Origin: Silurus meridionalis | Lineage: Eukaryota; Chordata; Actinopteri; Siluriformes; Siluridae | Assembly: GCF_014805685.1 (NCBI RefSeq) | Contig: NC_060885.1 | Coordinates: forward strand, 33,033,632 to 33,097,631 | Reading direction: 5' to 3' | DNA: 64,000 bases | Shown here: piece by piece, positions 1 to 12,566 of the stretch | Layout: each line of letters starts with the position of its first letter | Numbering within the stretch: position 1 is the stretch's first letter | Translations under genes and position numbers: made by a program | The notes under the pieces: generated by a model | Told to the model about the DNA's origin: nothing | The model's input: the letters and a program-made list of their open reading frames with translations, nothing else | Database searches by the model: none

Positions 1-564
1 AGGCACAAGAAAGCTGAAAACAGAGACGTAGCACTCAGTATCCTTTAGATTTTTTAGAAGGTAAGGAATACAGAATCTTGATGGAATTGTGCACCTTTCT
101 TTTTTCGAGATGCAAGTGAAATAGTATATCGCTGCGGTGACACAAGAGCTCCACTGGGTCTGGAGGAGTAAAATGTGATGCCCTGGCAAATCAAAGTCAT
201 AGCATCACTAAATCAATGCCTTTCCTTGATCCATTGCTATATTTCATGCTCTCTGCTCCGTTTTTTTAAACAGCGTTCAGGCACAATGGATGTTCAAACC
301 AGAGCTCTGTGGCTCGAGTTCAATTCCGGCTTTGATGCTTTGGACTTGGAGAACAAGACGAGATTTCCTTCCAAGTGAAAGGAAGTTTTATTTTTATTTT
401 TTTTAAAGCCAAAAACAGCACTATGACCAGACTTCAAAAAAATATATCTACACGGTCTAGAAGGTGATGATGGACCTATTGATGATGGTGAAAGTTTTAG
501 AAGAAGGTTTGATCCTAAAAAATGTATAAGGCCAAGTATATAACATTATATTTACATTTATGTC

Positions 565-1471
565 CAGTGTTGGGCAGTTACGCGTTACTGTAACGAAGTT
601 ACTTTTGACAGTAACTAATACTGTAACGCGTTACTTTTTAAATAAAGTAACACCGTTACCGTATGGTGCGTTACCCGTTACTTTTTTAAATGAATGAATT
701 TGGGCTGAAATGTAGACTACAGTCTGACCTTTTTAAAGCAGAGATGCATTGTAGGATTGGTGGATGAACCACTGTAAACACGAAGAAGACGCACTGTGGG
801 CGTGTCTCCGTTTATTCAGGTCTGTGCGGCAGTAATGGCGAGTCGAGGCGAGAGCAAGACGAGTTTCTCAAAGTGGAAATATGCTCATTATTTCACTTTA
901 GTTGAGCATAAAGACAAAAACTTTTTAGTCTAATGTAAGCTGTGTCTTTTTGGTTCGAAGCTCGTATCTACTGCGATAGCAGCAACTCCAGAAACTCTAT
1001 CCAGAAGCTAGAAGCTAGAAGCTAACCCAGTGTTCTGTTCTACATTGTTGATAGTTTTCATACTTAAGCTGTGAAAGGAACATGTTTAAGAGCTCAACAC
1101 AACAGCTTTTATGATGCAGAAGCCACTTTAGTTTTTGATTGTGAATATATTATTCAGCTTGTGTTGTTATTTATTTCACAAATCCTTGTGATATATTCAG
1201 CTTGTGCTGCTCTGACTTAAAATAGTGTTTAAATATTACTTTGTGTTTAAGTCAGTTTCGTGTTTGTAGACCATAACGCATAAAAGAGCATTAAAGGGAA
1301 ATATTAAAGAAGGTTCTTTAAAAAAGTAACTAAAAAGTTACTTTTAACTGTAACGCATTACTTTTTGGTGAAAGTAATCAACAAAGTAATTAAATGAAGT
1401 AACGAGTAACTGTAACTAGTTACTATTGAACTGTAACTAGTTACTATTTTTTTGTAACTAGCACAACACTG
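565..1471 (+). mobile_element. hAT-like DNA transposon, non-autonomous, with BED-finger fossil
   Basis: The ends are inverted: CAGTGTTGGGCAGTTAC on the left and the complement of CAGTGTTGTGCTAGTTAC on the right. Sub-terminal repeats of GTTAC/GTAAC pack both ends. Flanking octamers TTTATGTC (557-564) and TATATGTC (1472-1479) match at 7 of 8 bases, as expected for the 8-bp hAT target duplication. From 835 a frame reads SKWKYAHYFTLVEHKDKNFLV, then a stop, then CKLC, resembling a BED zinc finger at a transposase N-terminus. The catalytic core is absent. Confidence 0.8.
835..1018 (+). pseudogene. hAT transposase N-terminal (BED-type) remnant
   Basis: The ATG at 835 opens about 34 codons with the BED-like spacing W..Y..F and, after an in-frame TAA, the CKLC pair. 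Reading on through the stop gives LVSTAIAATPETLS before further stops. Only the first exon-like portion survives, so it is not a functional gene. Confidence 0.55.
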
Positions 1472-4400
1472 TATATGTCATTTGGATAATGTTTTTTTAG
1501 CCTAAAACAGACTTGTTAAAAGAAGTGGAATTACTTCTGCACCATTATTATTGCAGCATATCTGTGATTTAATGCGTCACGACACACCTTGTGGATCACA
1601 AATAGAAAGGTAGTCAGTGTTAAGCCTGTAGGGGTTTATATTGGTATCTTGGGGGTAGATTTGACAGGATATTCTTTACACGGCACTAAAGTTATGAAAT
1701 CAGATATTTTCCTGAAGACATTTGAATATCCTGACGCATCGTTAAACAAAATGTGTGCAAACACAGCTAATTATAATATTTATCTATTTTTCCTTGCAGA
1801 AGAATGTGTTAGAAGAGGTATAATGTCAGTTGCATCATTGTGCCGTGGTTGTAAAAGTGTCTTGTTTGTATTAAGGTGAGTTACTAGCGATCATTAACAT
1901 CAAATGTAGTTAGTGAGCTAATTTTCGAGACGACAGTGGCAGGAGTAATCGGCTCCGGTAGATTGAGACGAGCCGAAATCAAATTCTTTAGGAAAATTGC
2001 ACAACATGTTCAAACAAATGCGACACGTTCTTCTGCATTTTCACTTTTCAGGAGCATTAAGGGAAAATAAGCTGGGTGAGAAATGCAATGATGTGTGCTG
2101 CTATGGAGCTCGTTTGAGTGAAAAAGGGTGTAAGTGGTTATCCGGACAAAATCATCAACTACACACAGATTTCATATCAAAGATCCTAGAGATTAGTTTG
2201 AACCGAGACTTTTCTGAAGCTCTGAAACGATTTCTTGAATTCCATCAATGCAACCTACAGTACAGGTTATGTGGAACGTTCAGCTTTGGGTGTTGCTAAA
2301 TAGGCAGATATGTAGAGACAGGACAGAAGAGGTGTAACAGTATTCTGTAAATAAGGTCAACTAAATCTAAGAAATAGTTTGGTAATTAGCATGATGTTTT
2401 TTTTTTTTCCGTCTTACAGAAAAGTCATCATGCTGCTGGACAAAATCGATGGCCTTTTCGCATCCAGATGTCTTACACAAATTATGTTTTGTTACAGCTT
2501 ATAAGAATTATAAGCTTATTTTTGTAGCTGTGCTGCTTATCAGCATAAATAGAGAAATATCCTTGTGGATATAAAAAGGATAGTAATTCTATAGATCAGT
2601 GGTCTCCAAACCTCGGGCCGCAGACCGGCACCGGGCTGCACAGAAAGTCAAGTCAAGTTTATTTCTATTGCGCTTTTCACAACAGACACTGTCTCAAAGC
2701 AGCTTTACAGAAATCAACATTTAAGGTGAATGGTGTGCATTTATCCCTGATGAGCAGCCGTGCCGACTGTGACAAGGAAAAACTCCCTTAGATGTTATGA
2801 GGAAGAAACCTTGAGAGGAAACAGACTCAAAAGGGGAACCCATCCTCATTTGGGTGACATCAAGAGTTTGATCATAAATCTTTCAACACTACAGAACACT
2901 GGAGAGTGAGAACTAAAGAATACATAACATTATTTCTGTTTTAATTATTATCTGATTCTGAATGATAAATGACCAAATTCTCTCCTCCACATCTGTCTAT
3001 GACTCACTCTTGATGCATGTCATGATGCCTCGGTCACATGTCTTACCTCCATCCACTACTTTCTTAAAGGGGCTCCGGCCGCTAACACATAATACATTAC
3101 CACTAAATTCAAACCCTCAAATGAATAAAAAATGAAAAGACCAGTTTTATGCCGATCGAAAAAACTACCGTATGTTTAATGCAGCCCTAGGATGAGTAAT
3201 GAATAAATTTTTGTTTATAAAGTAAGTGATGATATTCTCAAAAATCAAGTTGGTTTGGTTGGTAGAAGACAGCATCATGGTAGAGAGTTTTCTTTGTTCC
3301 TAATGATACTAACTTTAAAGCCATTCTTGGATTTCTGACACCTTCTGCGTTATCTTCATTAGAAGATAGATGGAGTGGCACATAATGGATTGCAGGCAGG
3401 TTGCTGCTGAAATTGAACTCTTGTGCTCATTGTTATTATTATAATTTTTTTACAGACCTCTGTGGAATCGTTGCTGATAAAGTCAAGAGGAATTAACTGA
3501 CATAAGCATCTGTGTCCATCAATAACATTGTCCAGCTATTTTATTTTTTAATGGTGTACAATGGAAGCAACCTTTACATTTTGTTTGTTTATTTCTCAAT
3601 TCAATTCATTTTAACTGTAATTTTAAAACACAAGTACACTGGAATCTTTCTTCCCTCAAAGTTTGATTTGACCAAAAACCTCTGAGCAGGGTGGAGAAAC
3701 TGGATCCGTACTTTTGGTACTGCAACGATTAGAGATCGACTAAATAGTCCCTTTATAGCGCAAACGTTTGTCAGACAAGAAAACCTCAAATATTTAGCAA
3801 CCCGATGACAGCCAGCTTACAAGAACAACTGCATGCACTGCTGTCTAATGGGTTGTTAAGTAACATTTATCTTTAACTAGATGAGACATTCTGGTTAAAA
3901 GGTCCTCAAAGACTGGTGGTTCCTAGTGATTTAAAAAAAAATCCACACCAATAGTGACAAATATCATTTTTGAAAAAAGAGAAAGAAAGACACAAATCTT
4001 TGGAAATGTTTTTCCCCCCACATTTTCATTAACAGGAACATGCAAAATTAAATATTGCCACAAATGTAAAAAGGAGCCCTACATTTATCTCTAGTTGAGA
4101 CATGTAGCTTTAGCTGACTGATGATGATGAGGCTGAGGAACTGTCAGAGCCAGGAAAGGCGAGGGTGGAGGAGGGGATAGTAATAAGCTTCTTAATTAAA
4201 CTCGCTTCCAGTTTAGTCCACGTCCAATCCAATTCAAAAGCAGACCCGGATAGAGTCACGGCCAGTAATATTACATATGCAAAACAACTACAGTCTATTT
4301 ATATTTCCAGCAAGACATGTCATGACTATTCCTCTTCAAAAACAAATTCACATGCATGCGGAGACCAGAAGACGGGTCACTAGGGATAATAAGATACCAT

Positions 4401-5134
4401 ACTGCAAGATTTTCCTTTCTGAATACTAGCCAGGTGGGAGCTACTGCATTCAGGTCCACTGAGAAATCACAGGAAATTTGCAATTAACCACAGAAGCCTC
4501 CAGTAAATTTTAGAGCCCTGACACCTTAAGCCTCTGAATGCAGTGTATGTACTGAACTGAGAGGTGAAAACATGCTGGTCTTCTTATCAGTGGTGGAGAA
4601 CTCGTATGCTCTTGCTGTGCAGTCGATTTAATTCCTTTTTCACAGACTGTAGATTGATTCTGAATGACTGCTATTTCATGACTATGAGCGTAAATGGGGC
4701 GGTTTTCTATTAGAAAATGTAAACCTTTGGATTTTTGGGTAAATGTCTGTCTTCACGTTGCTTTGGCACAATAAGAATTCGTATATAGGAAATACATTTT
4801 ATGCAAAAAAATGCTGTGACCTACAGCAGTCAAATATGACAGAGCACGTGTGATTTGTTCGAAAATCTCGTGGTGGGCTCACGTGTCTACTAGACACACT
4901 ACACTGTGTCTGTGTGGAAGCTGGAAAAATGCCTTGTAATGTAAAACAAAAAGGTGAAATATTTGTAAGACAGAAAAATTATACCATAAATACTCTCACA
5001 GGAAGTGAGACAGACAAAAAAATCAAAAATCACAAACAGCTGGAGTTTTCACAAATTCTGTCAATTATAAACCCCATTAGTCAATTTGGTGTAAAAACTT
5101 TGAATATACTTTGTGCAAGGTTGCTGAGGTCATT

Positions 5135-5140
<6 letters not shown>
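1472..5140. other. noncoding DNA
   Basis: Apart from repeat copy A at 2600-2915 I see only short frames and AT-rich sequence. A moderately complex stretch at about 4080-4500 (GGCTGAGGAACTGTCAGAGC onward) has no repeat signature and could be a conserved noncoding element, but that is a guess. Confidence 0.5.
2600..2915 (+). repeat. dispersed teleost repeat (copy A)
   Basis: From 2646 this copy carries AGTCAAGTCAAGTTTATTT, then GCGCTTTTCACAACAGACA, GCAGCTTTACAGAAATCAAC, and a GAGGAAGAAACCTTGAGAGG block. It shares this order with copies at 17751, 31374 and 61343 and, inverted, at 42848. The CGGGCCGCAGACCGG stretch before it is a separate unidentified fragment. Confidence 0.8.

Positions 5141-5178
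<38 letters not shown>
5141..5178. repeat. (GT)n microsatellite
   Basis: Dinucleotide run followed by GTAT units. Confidence 0.95.
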
Positions 5179-5188
<10 letters not shown>

Positions 5189-5574
5189 ATGATTTAGTTC
5201 TCAGCTCTCTTTCAACACTAAAGATGATTATGGAGATTGTTGTTTATTTGGTCCTTGTAATTATTGCGCACTTGCTTTAAGTACACATCTGTTCCCAGGT
5301 TTAATTCTGTTGTTAATTATTTGTTGGAAAGCACTGACCTTCATTAAATCGATCATTTATTCACAGCTCACAGGAATTGAGTCGATACCCAAACAATAGA
5401 AATCATTTTAATTTTATCTCCTGCTCATGTGTGTACATGTAAGGGATAAACGATTATGCATTTAGAAAGGAAAAAGAGGCAAAAACAAAACCCTGTTTAC
5501 AAGCTGTTTTGCTTCAATTAAACCTGAAATATAATATCAGGAATATAGTGAAATGTATCCTAAATTCCTATGAT

Positions 5575-7165
5575 GCAATTGGCCAGGCAGAGGGACTGAG
5601 CTGGGAAGGATGTGCTACAAGTTAGAGCAATAAAGGATGGAGATGGAATTGTGTTGACTAGTGAGGAGAGTGTGTTGAGAAGATGGAGGGAATATTTTGA
5701 GCAGCTGATGAATGAGGAAAATAATAAAGAGTAGGTTGGATGGTGTGGAGATGGTGAATCAGGAAGTGGATAGGATTAGTAAGGAGGAAGTGAGAGCAGC
5801 GATTAAGAGAATGAAGAGTGGAAAGTCATTGGACCAGATGACATACCTGTAGAATCATGGAGATGTTTAGGAGAAATGGCAGTTGAGTTTTTAACAAAAT
5901 TGTTTAACAGGATTCTGGAAAGCGAAAGGATGCCTGAGGAATGGAGAAGTTTGCTAGTAACAGTTTAAAAAAAAAAAAAACATGTGCAGACCTGCAGTAA
6001 ATCCAGAAGCATTAAGTTGATCAGTCACACAATGAAGTTATGGGAAAGAGTAGTGGAAGCCAGGCTGAGAGAAGAGGTGACCATCTGTGAGCAACAGTAT
6101 GGTTTCATGCCGAGGAAGAGCACCACAGACGCATTATTTGCTTTGAGAATGTTGATGGAGAAGTACAGAGAAGGTCAGAAGGAGTTGCATTGTGTGTTTG
6201 TGGATTTAGAGAAAGCGTACAACAGGGTGGAGAGAGGAGTTGTGGTATTGTATGAGGAAGTCTGGTGTGTCAGAAGAATGTGAGGGTGGTGCAGGACATG
6301 TATGAGGACAGTGTGACAGCAGTGAAGTGTGCAGTAGGAATGACAAACTGGTTCATGGTGGAGATTGGACTGCATTAAGGATCGGCTCTGAGCCCTTTCC
6401 TGTTTGCAGTGGTGATCGGACAAGGTCAGACAGGAGTCTCTGTGGACTATGATGTTTGCGGATGATATTGTGATTTGTGGTGAGAGTAGGGAGCAGGTTG
6501 AGAAGAGCCTGGAGAGGTGGAGGTACACGCTGGAGAGAAGGGGAATGAAAGTCAGTAGTAGTAAGACAGAGTACATGTGTGTGAATGAGAGGGAGGGCAG
6601 TGGTTTAGTTACAGGGGAGTAAACAGTGCAAAGTAATGGATAGTGTGTTGGAGAAGTGAAGAAAAGAGTGTAGGCAGGGTGGAGTGGGTGGAGAAGAGTG
6701 ATAGCAGGAGTGATTTGTGATAGAAGAGTATCTGTGAGAGTGAAAGGGAAAATTTATAGGACTGTGGTGAGACCTGAGATGTTTTATGGATTAGAGACAG
6801 TGGTATTGAGTAAAAGACAGGAGGTGGAGCTGGAGGTAGCAGAGCTGAAGATGTTGAGATTTTCGTTGGGAGTGATGAGGATGGACAGGACTAGAAACGA
6901 GTTTATTAGCGGAACAGGGCATGTAGGACGTTTTGGAGACAAGGTGAGGGAGGTGAGATTGAGATGGTTTGAACATGTGCAGAGGAGGGACATGGGGTAT
7001 ATCAGTAGGAGAATGCTGAGGATGGAGACACCAGGAAGGAGGAAAAGAGGAAGACCAAAGAGGAGGTTTATGGATGTGATAAGGGAAGACGTGCAGGTAG
7101 TTGGTTTGAAAGAGGCAGATGTAGAGGACAGAGTGGGTATGAAGACGGATGATCCGCTGTGTGTA
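5575..7165 (+). mobile_element. decayed RTE-like non-LTR retrotransposon (3' half)
   Basis: Broken frames spell reverse-transcriptase blocks in order: a KSGKSIGPDDIPVE-like segment near 5815, then LWERVVEARLREEV and QQYGFMPRKSTTDALF near 6040-6140, HCVFVDLEKAYNRVERG, and MMFADDIVICGE near 6450, which contains the F/YADD catalytic site. The C-terminal region at 6698-7160 includes ELEVAELKMLRFSLGV and GRRKRGRPKRRFMDV. Stops, frameshifts and an A-run at 5967-5980 kill it. The 5' end is missing. Assignment to the RTE group is from memory of similar fish elements. Confidence 0.8.
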
Positions 7166-7887
7166 AAAGACTTGTATTTAAGTGTGTGTGTGTCCATATA
7201 GTTCTCTTTTAACACAAAAGATGATTGGTTTTTTTTTATTTGGTCCTTGCTATAATTGTCAGTCTGCATTACATACACATCTGTTCCCAGGTTTAATTCT
7301 GTTGTTAATGGATTTTCAAGATGGTAAAAACAGGTTTGATGATTTCATACTTAATTTAGGTCATAATGCAAAATGTTGAATACATTTGCACACATTCTAG
7401 TGATTTGCACTTGACAAGATATTACTTATTGCTGCTTTGGCTGTAACAGTGAAGAGCCACAAACAGTGAGTGAAAGAGGAAATTAAACGTTTGTTGCCAA
7501 AAAAAGTTAAACATGCCTGATTATGTTATTTTATGTCTCCATTTGGAGGGGAAACTAAATGTGTATTCATGTTTTGCAAACAATGAGATCGGGTGCTATA
7601 AACTCTAATATTTTCATTGGGGAGCTATTAATAGATAAGCATTCAACCTCCTATCTAATATCACAATCCAGCCATGTCTCTGTGCATGATGCTTTCGTCT
7701 GATGCGTGCTCTCCATTAAGCAGCAGTCGAGCGTTAAACCGTACCCTTAAAAAATCAAAATAAAAGACCATCGTGTGACAGGATATGAAGGTAAAAGAAG
7801 ACGCTGGTAATGTGATCCCATGTTAATGCGAATTCTCGATGCACAATGATACAAATGTCAAAAAAAAAGGTGACGAGCGTGCACTCA

Positions 7888-8035
7888 GTCGAGCACCAGT
7901 TGCACAAGTCTTTTGGCACACTGACTTATGAAGGTCAGCGCTGGTTGTGACTATGCGTGCAGGCTTGTGCTGCCATCTGTTGGTGGGCTACAAAACTACT
8001 CAAAACTTTTTCGTACCACTATGTATCAAAATATT
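7888..8035. repeat. dispersed repeat, copy 1 (mariner-like end?)
   Basis: GAGCACCAGTTGCACAAG, GGCACACTGACTTATGAAGG and TTGTGCTGCCATCTGTTGG recur, slightly changed, at 57636-57805. The family is not certain. Confidence 0.5.
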
Positions 8036-8296
8036 GCATTTTTGTGAAGTATAATTTATTAGTATAATCCTTCATTGCTACAGCATTGTCTTTAAATAAT
8101 GTTTTAACTAAGATTGTTGTTAAAATGTAAAGAAATTGTATGCTGCAACTTTTTTCAGTCAATGAATTTGTGTATCGCATGTCTTAGCAACATGAACATA
8201 TATTTAGGACAGAATATGATGCTTTCAGCGATAGGGTACAGACCAAAATCTCCAGGGTTCTAAGTTATTGACAGTTGAACAGCTACTAGTTTTAGA

Positions 8297-8298
<2 letters not shown>

Positions 8299-8340
<42 letters not shown>
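8299..8340. repeat. (TG)n microsatellite
   Basis: Pure dinucleotide run of about 42 bp. Confidence 0.95.
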
Positions 8341-8342
<2 letters not shown>

Positions 8343-9470
8343 TGTTCTGGGATAGACTGCCATTCCATGGACTTCTCAAAGCTTGTACCTAGAGTTCCCA
8401 GGATATATCGTATATCGATGAATAAAAATCTTATAAAGAGCTAAATCATTTTACCAGCCAATATACTGTACATAGAATTTTAGGCATCACTCATAACAAA
8501 GTGGATAAACTCTTTTGCATCACTCAATCATACCATACATCCAGCAAAAAAAAAAAAAAAAAAAAAATCAGCCACACCAAAATAAATGTCCACAATTTGC
8601 ATGCCAGGTTCTCTCAGCTGAGCTGTAGCTCTAATTAAACTGCAGAATTGGGTGCCCTTGACAAATCAATTTCAATTCGAACCTGCCCAACTGAGACACC
8701 TTCATCTCTTTAGCTAATAGATTCTTCCTTAAAGATGCTCAGGTTTTTCATTATCGACCTCTATTCTGATCCTTTTTTGATGGCATGGAGAACGAACTTT
8801 CAATCGACAAGACCAGTAAAGTGAGAGTAGTTTTCTTTTTACAATTTCTGTGAAAACTAGTTAAACCTGGACCAAAACACTTGACTTGATTTACTTCTGT
8901 CATGCTGCGGAGGTTAATTGCCAACTTACGGCAATGTAATCTCTCTGAACTATCGATCGGAGGACCCCGTCTTCACCGAACCACCCGAGAGTCTTACTGT
9001 TTAACACGTACTCAGTCATGTCTTAATGTTCTCAAAGCTCAAACTGTTGTTATGAGACCCTGGCAATTCGTTTACATATCATCACTGTCGAGTCAACAAC
9101 TCATTCACTACAACAAAAATGTAATTACAGATCGTGTAATCTATATCAAATCTCAAAATCTTAAAGCTCATATCACATCAACCTGTCCAACACAATAGCT
9201 GAAAGATTTTCACAATATATGTCTGGATGAATATGCATAAGGATATGAATATCATTGTAAGAGTCACGTAACGTTTTTCATGCACTTGTGCGTTTCCAGC
9301 TAGCAAAATGATTCACGGACGGTACCACCCCAGAATCCCTGAATGGAATGAAATTCCTTCCTTTGGATAAAATGCAAGACTGTTACTTATAGGTTCCCTT
9401 ACATACTTTAAATTGAGATGACGTACCGCAAAGGTGTGTGTTCTCCAGGGTAGAATATATATTATATATA

Positions 9471-9679
9471 TCCCTGGTGGTCTAGTGATTAGGATGCGGC
9501 GCTCTCACCGCTGCGGCCCAGGTTCGATCCCCGGTCAATGAACCAACCCCAGCCATTAGGGTTGCACAAGCCTTAATGCCAGTCCCAAGCCCGGATAAAT
9601 GGGAAGGTTTGCGTTAGGAAGGGCATCCAGCGTAAAAACATGCCAAATCAAAGCATGCGGATGATCCGCTGTGGCGACA
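9471..9679 (+). mobile_element. tRNA-Glu-derived SINE with LINE-like tail
   Basis: Positions 9471-9542 are a 72-nt tRNA-Glu-like head with anticodon-loop CTCTCAC (CTC at 9504-9506), box A-like GGTCTAGTGATTAGG and box B GGTTCGATCCC. The body GGGTTGCACAAGCCTTAATG...GGCATCCAGCGTAAAAAC leads to GCGGATGATCCGCTGTGGCG. That tail shares CGGATGATCCGCTGTG with the end of the RTE-like LINE at 7147-7162, the expected sign of a SINE copied by that LINE's machinery. Confidence 0.8.
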
Positions 9680-10378
9680 TTTCATGTTTAGATTTCTGAT
9701 TTACAACACGCTGACCACATATTAAACTTAACGTAAACAAAACACTTGGCGTGAACGTGTTGCTGGAAGGAGAAATTCGGAACATTAAGGATACAGCATG
9801 CGGTTTGATTATGTTGCATGCTTTAGGGAAATATGTTGAGAACGAATGATCTGCTGCAATGTTTTTGTCAGAGCAGTAAATGAACCACCCACGTAGATGT
9901 GGTGAAAGGATGATGCCAGATACTGCTTTTGGTCAGATATGTTTTTTAAACCTACAGAAAATAGCAAATCTTAGAGAAGAAGGATCCACTTTGCACCCTG
10001 ACAGGTGAAAAATATAACTGTAGTCTTTTCAGTGAGCTAGAAACCATACTGACTTGATTAACACTTTTTCTATTACTATTTTTGGAATTTTTGGTAGCAT
10101 TCACCTACCGATATACCCCGTGTCCCTCCTCTGCATATGTCCAAACCATCTCAATTATCAAAATTATTACATTAGCTTAAATACCAATACTTTAATTCCT
10201 TTAATAATATCGACCTTCCATCTGATCATTATGGACTATTTACACTAAAGTGTTTTTCCAGCCATGTGCGGTTTTTACCCACATTGCTACAAAGTTAGAG
10301 GCTCACAATTGTATTGAATGTCTATTAATGTTGTAGCATGAAATCATCCATTCACTTGAACTAGGAAACCCAAACCTT

Positions 10379-10628
10379 TTCCAGCATGGCAATGCTCCTG
10401 TGCACAAAGATGAAGATACTGTTTGCTCCTCACCCTTCATCAGTACCAGAACTTACTAACACCCTTGTGTCTGAAATCTCCTCAAGCACACTCCAAAATC
10501 CAGTGGAACATCTTCCCAGAGGAGTGGAGATTATTATAACAGCAAATGTACTGGACTAAATGTAGAAAGAGGTGTTCAAAAATGACTTGTAGGGTCATGT
10601 GTTAAACTTTTGTCCACATGGTGTATAG
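10379..10628 (+). mobile_element. Tc1-like transposon relic (3' end)
   Basis: TTCCAGCATGGCAATGCTCC and TGTGCACAAAG recall the QHDNAPVHK block of Tc1-like transposases. The later CTTCCCAGAGGAGTGGAG and TTATTATAACAGCAAATG segments precede a degraded TIR (ACTTTTGTCCACATGGTGTA). No open frame remains. Confidence 0.65.
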
Positions 10629-11430
10629 TTATCATTCTGCGGCAAGGATCAAATCAAAGAAGTTTGTGATTTTTACATAAAAGTTGGCTTGTTTGATTTT
10701 TAATGTATTTCCAAATATGAGGCTTGTTGACAAGGGACTGACAAATATAACTAAAGGGGTTTTATGGAAAACAGCTCATGAATAGTAATGAGCAGTGTGT
10801 ATAAGGCACAGTTCATGTATCTCTAAAGGACAGATATTGGGATAGAGCATGGTTTGTCTTCTGACAGAGAATTTTCCCTTACTTTTAAGATTGGTGTGCT
10901 TTAAATCCTTCAAAACATTCAGCACATTTAAAGTATTGCAAGGCATTTTCAATTGAACATTCAGGTCCAAGTTCTATAAGGCTTCCTTATCACATGCAAG
11001 GCACAGATATACACCAGCCAACACAGAACACCAGTGCACGTGTACTATTACGTAAACACCCAAAGATGTGGAAGCAACACTATATGGTAGCACCATGCAC
11101 ATACAAATCAAGAGCTTCAGTTAATGTAACAGCACACATCAGAACGTGACTCGGCATGGTTGCTGGTGCCAGACTGTGGTTAAAGAACCCATCCAGCGGC
11201 ATTTTTACAGGCTGAATTCATTTACCTCCACTACACACTGCATTGCACTAAACATATGTTCCTGCTTTGCTGCTATTCCTTTCCTGTAAGTCTTGTTTTT
11301 GAAGCGAAGGTTAGCGCTTAGAAGTTTGTTATGGTATAGAACGTTGATTTTGCTAAGCAATAGCTAATGCGTTATGCTACATTTTAGGTGACGCTGCAAC
11401 TCAAAAAACACCAACAAAACTCATTGATGT

Positions 11431-11610
11431 TAACTTAGTGGTTAAGACATTGGACTTTGGATCAGAAGGTCATGAGTTCAAATCCCAGACACACCAAGCT
11501 GCCACTCCAGGGCTCCTGAGCAGGGTTTTTTAAACCTATAGCTGCTCAGTTGTATGAATGAGATAAATGTAAGTCGCTCTGGATAAGCGCGTTTGCCGAA
11601 TGCCAAATAA
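11431..11610 (+). mobile_element. tRNA-derived SINE (sense copy)
   Basis: Box A-like TTAGTGGTTAAG and box B-like GGTCATGAGTTCAAATCCC are followed by the fish SINE body GATAAATGTAAGTCGCTCTG and GATAAGCGCGTTTGCCGAATG. Confidence 0.75.
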
Positions 11611-11620
11611 ATGTAAATGG

Positions 11621-11737
11621 AGCAGAGAGGATCAAGGGCCTTACTCAAGGGCCCACTAGAGGCAGCTTGCAGAAGCAATGCAGAAGTATAAACCCCCCAA
11701 CCTTCTGATCAGTAACCCAGCACCTTAATTAATGAGT
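11621..11737 (-). mobile_element. tRNA-derived SINE (antisense partial copy)
   Basis: The plus strand shows TCAAGGGCCTTACTCAAGGG and CCAACCTTCTGATCAGTAAC, the complement of a SINE head. It faces the sense copy ending at 11610, so the two converge tail to tail and could fold in RNA. Confidence 0.7.
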
Positions 11738-12566
11738 CCTCAGCGTTCTAAATCCCATTCTACACGTCAAAATTACGTCTGAAAGATACTGTAGAAATGA
11801 ACTCATTCCATACCACTCCAAGGAAGGCACCAGAGTCTGTAACTCGGTCACTCTTTATCATCCTTGTTGATTTATATTTAGTCCTGCTGAAGTTTATTCC
11901 TTGAATCTGGAATCTTAACTTTGTTGGCGCACTATCACAGTTTAATAGCTTTAATACAGACATAAATAATCTGAAACAATCACCATTATAAAACTGATGA
12001 ATCAGTTGCAACGCAGTTGTCAAGAGTCCATTAAACGAAAAACCATTAGCAAGAGTATGCATTATAAAATGACTTCCTATCCTCTTTAAAAAAAAATAAA
12101 AAAAATACATCCGCTATTACAGAGTTAACAAACATCTGCAAAAACGCTCATTTGTTCCTTACCACGTTCAGCTGCAGAGAATAATATACAGGCAGCCTTT
12201 TAATCACTATCGCCAGTTAGACTAAACATGACAGCTGTAAGGGGTGAGAGGAAAAAAAAAGAAAGAAAGGAAAGAAAGAAAGAACACTTGGCACAGCATG
12301 CCTTCTGATCTCGCCCTCAAGAGTAGCTTATGGATACCGGAGGAGGATGAGATCTCATTTTATCACACAGGCACCTTGGGTGACAATACCACAGCAGGTA
12401 AATATCCATGCAATTATGGAAAGGGAGGTGCGATGAAAGAGGAATACCAAATAGCAAGCACAAACACATTCCAGTCATTCGTGGAACATGAACTATACCG
12501 ATGATGCACAACACTTGTCTTAATACAAGATCTGTACAAGATTGATTATGTGCACACGGTAGCGTG

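Larger units (their letters stand above)
7168..9470. other. noncoding DNA
   Basis: No gene is seen. It holds the repeat at 7888-8035, the TG run at 8299-8340 and an A-run at 8547-8567. The 98-codon frame at 8902 has no recognised domain. Confidence 0.5.

Noticed and set aside
6175..6576. Minus-strand 133-codon frame over the LINE
   Set aside because: It is the antisense shadow of reverse-transcriptase sequence.
9471..9542. Functional tRNA-Glu gene
   Set aside because: The acceptor stem is disrupted and the sequence continues directly into a SINE body.
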